A stretch of 64,000 nt of DNA from an uncultured Latescibacterota bacterium. GTDB lineage: Bacteria; Latescibacterota; UBA2968; UBA8231. Shown here piece after piece: positions 62,585 through 64,000 of the stretch. The stretch covers positions 930,001-994,000 of the forward strand of contig OX638377.1 in the NCBI GenBank assembly GCA_951813615.1. Direction: 5' to 3'. Under the pieces are notes generated by a model. It ran no database searches and was not told the origin of the DNA. It worked only from the letters and a program-made list of their open reading frames with translations. Every line of letters begins with the position of its first letter. Positions within the stretch are counted from its first letter, which is position 1. Both the position numbers and the translations under genes were made by a program.

Positions 62585-63680
62585 ATTCAACTCGTAAGCG
62601 CAATTTCGTCATGTTTGGGTTGCACTTCTGTTTCCTTGCATAGGATTTCATGGGGCGTTTGAAATGCCAAGCCCTTTCGCGGCCGATGATTGAGTCGATC
62701 CATGATGTGGTGTATCTGTGCCTCCGACAGCGTATCCAAGGGCGAGCCTTTGGGCACATACTGGCGAATCAGCCCATTGGTATTCTCGTTGAGTCCGCGC
62801 TCCCAAGCATGATAGGGATGGGCAAAATATACAGCCGCGTCCAACGCTTGGCTGATCGTAGCATGGTGGGCAAACTCCTTGCCGTTATCGGCCGTAATCG
62901 TCTGGGTATGTCCCTTATGGGGCGCGAGCAACGCAATGGTGGTCGCCGCCACCTGCTCGGCCTGTTTGGAGGCGACTTTGCCCAGTACGGTATAGCGCGA
63001 GCGCCGTTCGACCACCGAGACTAGCGCCCCGGTGTGCGCACGTCCCATCACTAAGTCGATTTCCCAATCGCCGATGCGGCTTTTTGCCTCGACGATGGCC
63101 GGGCGCTGGTCAATGCTAACTCGGTCTTTAATCTGCCCTCGGGCATCGGCTTTTCCATAGCGTTTCTTGCGTTTCTTCTGACGGTGACGCAGATGGCGAT
63201 ACAACGTACCGCCCGCTTGGCGATCGGCCTGAATGTGCTGGTAGATGCGCTGCGGACTCAACCGAAGCCCGTCGGTGGCCGCCAGCCGACCCGCAATCTG
63301 CTCGGGACTCCACTCTTGACGCAGATCGGCTTCGATACGCTCAATGACCGCCGCCGTCATCTTGGTCGCCTTCGCCTTGGAGCGACGACGCACCAGCGCT
63401 TTGTGGTGGGCTTGATGGGGACGATAGCCGCGTTGCCCTTGATTGCGATGCAACTCCCGACAAATCGTCGAGGGCGATACCGACACCGTCGCCGCGATGG
63501 ACTGCTGATCATGCCCGGCTTTCTTCAGCGCGTACATTTGGTATCTTTGATGCTCGGTCAACTGGTGATACGTTCCCATAAGCGCCTCCGTCGGGAGCTG
63601 CGTTTGAAATGGCCAGGGAAAATATACCAGTTGGCCTTTTCTATGCCAGCTACCAAAGCGATTGCACTTACGAGTTGAAT
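62585..63680 (-). mobile_element. IS30-family element (about 1.1 kb)
   Basis: Terminal inverted repeats ATTCAACTCGTAAGCGCAAT (62585 onward) and, inverted at 63680, ATTCAACTCGTAAGTGCAAT (one mismatch). No short target duplication is evident (GCGG before, TCAA after). One intact transposase gene fills it. The 65-bp stretch 62520-62584 between it and the IS5 holds no recognisable gene. Confidence 0.88.
62587..63579 (-). CDS. IS30-family transposase (330 aa)
   Basis: Intact. Start ATG 63579 with GGAGG 6 nt upstream (MGTYHQLTEHQRYQMYALKK); the frame is open from 63684. An N-terminal helix-turn-helix (QSIAATVSVSPSTICRELHRN) is followed by IS30 catalytic motifs: GDWEIDLVMG, TITADNGKEFAHH and YFAHPYHAWERGLNENTNG-LIRQY, which holds the catalytic Glu. 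The TGA stop lies inside the left terminal repeat. Confidence 0.93.
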   Translation of the reverse strand: MGTYHQLTEHQRYQMYALKKAGHDQQSIAATVSVSPSTICRELHRNQGQRGYRPHQAHHKALVRRRSKAKATKMTAAVIERIEADLRQEWSPEQIAGRLAATDGLRLSPQRIYQHIQADRQAGGTLYRHLRHRQKKRKKRYGKADARGQIKDRVSIDQRPAIVEAKSRIGDWEIDLVMGRAHTGALVSVVERRSRYTVLGKVASKQAEQVAATTIALLAPHKGHTQTITADNGKEFAHHATISQALDAAVYFAHPYHAWERGLNENTNGLIRQYVPKGSPLDTLSEAQIHHIMDRLNHRPRKGLAFQTPHEILCKETEVQPKHDEIALTS

Positions 63681-63743
63681 TCAAGAAGATTATTGACAGA
63701 TAAATGCTTGCGAATTCTACGGAGCCAGAAATCAGTCTTTGAT

Positions 63744-63787
63744 GTACATCGTCTAACCCCTTACTTTGAGTGAGTTAGACGACGTAC
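63744..63787. repeat. Imperfect 14-bp inverted repeat in the terminal non-coding stretch
   Basis: GTACATCGTCTAAC at 63744-63757 and GTTAGACGACGTAC at 63774-63787 pair at 13 of 14 positions around a 16-nt loop. It lies in 63681-63895, where I see no gene. It may be an IS-end remnant, since no U-tract supports a terminator. Confidence 0.5.
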
Positions 63788-63895
63788 GTCGGGAATACAG
63801 TAGTTAGCCGACACTCATTATTTGCTGATGACTCAACATCTTGTTCGGCGCGATGAGATAATTCGCCTAGAAGCAGACGAACTCTAGAAGCGGTT

Positions 63896-64000
63896 TCATA
63901 ACCGTCTGAGTGTAATCATCAGACAGGCGACATGGACAAAGGCTTGATACATTTGGATATGATACTCCCATCGCACGACCAGCCGTCGGAAGTTGCCCCA
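63896..64000 (-). CDS. C-terminal end of an IS5-like transposase (incomplete at window edge)
   Basis: The minus strand reads WGNFRRLVVRWEYHIQMYQA and on to LRRL-stop. FRRLVVRWE is the usual C-terminal signature of IS5-type transposases. Only 34 residues are inside the window. The element end is probably near 63884-63890, where CTAG/GAAGCGG begins. It differs from the 930-bp IS5 copies. Confidence 0.75.
   Translation of the reverse strand, partial: WGNFRRLVVRWEYHIQMYQAFVHVACLMITLRRL

Noticed and set aside
62585..63680. Target-site duplication for the IS30 element
   Set aside because: The bases beside the two ends (GCGG and TCAA) do not match, so no duplication is claimed.
63744..63787. Rho-independent terminator near the window end
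   Set aside because: The stem is imperfect, the loop is 16 nt and no T-run follows on either strand, so it is listed only as an inverted repeat.

Overview
ORGANISM. The window is bacterial and Gram-negative. Nearly all non-mobile genes encode exported lipoproteins, secreted proteins or membrane proteins. The protein families point to an uncultivated lineage of the Latescibacterota/Poribacteria kind, though the sequence does not settle which: SDS22-type LRR proteins with a leishmanolysin-like (M8) domain, DUF6785-like multi-pass membrane proteins, CRTAC1/UnbV propellers fused to TPRs, and secreted proteins ending in a 'PNGDGxND' FlgD/Ig-like module. I saw no tRNA, rRNA, CRISPR array or phage genes.

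LAYOUT. (1) 1-2363: LRR-M8 protein, cut at its 5' end by the window edge, then a strong hairpin shared with the convergent operon. (2) 2675-25653, all minus strand: a large cell-surface cluster. In transcription order it holds discoidin-type protein II, a CBM9-like secreted protein, discoidin type I, type II, type I, an 870-residue probable outer-membrane protein, a SurA-like lipoprotein and a small lipoprotein. After a perfect terminator come a degenerate M28 peptidase fused to an FtsX-like permease and two coupled multi-pass membrane proteins. (3) 25847-35185, plus strand: a sulfatase-modifying-factor-like protein, a di-haem peroxidase, a CRTAC1-TPR fusion, a second CBM9-like protein, a third DUF6785-like membrane protein and a small TPR protein, facing a PpiC-type lipoprotein (35209-36843, minus). 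(4) 36957-42480: a second CRTAC1-TPR fusion overlapping a membrane protein with a spermidine-synthase-like domain. (5) 42499-44537: an IS4/IS701-like element with a 9-bp target duplication, itself interrupted by an IS5-family element. (6) 44644-50337: a DUF4389 gene and a hydrolase gene separated by a 3.9-kb composite transposon. Two inverted, non-identical ISAs1 elements carry an M8 metalloprotease lipoprotein between 10-bp target duplications. (7) 50503-58791: a tightly overlapping gene train of CRTAC1, TPR lipoprotein, PpiC lipoprotein and a His-rich membrane protein, followed by an alkyl-DHAP-synthase-like flavoprotein and a short-chain dehydrogenase. (8) 58812-64000: an insertion-sequence graveyard, with an OLD-like ATPase/TOPRIM gene broken by a frameshift and an IS3, the IS3 truncated by a second copy of the IS5 element, then an IS30 element and the end of another transposase.

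HOW IT FITS TOGETHER. The same parts recur in separate loci: CRTAC1/UnbV propeller, TPR domain, parvulin-type lipoprotein, CBM9-like secreted protein and DUF6785-like membrane protein. CRTAC1 and TPR are one polypeptide in two places and two overlapping genes in a third. My inference is a lineage-specific cell-surface capture, assembly and uptake system built from repeated paralogous modules; its substrate cannot be read from the sequence. The likely ether-lipid pair at 56-59 kb may be a separate pathway that shares the train.
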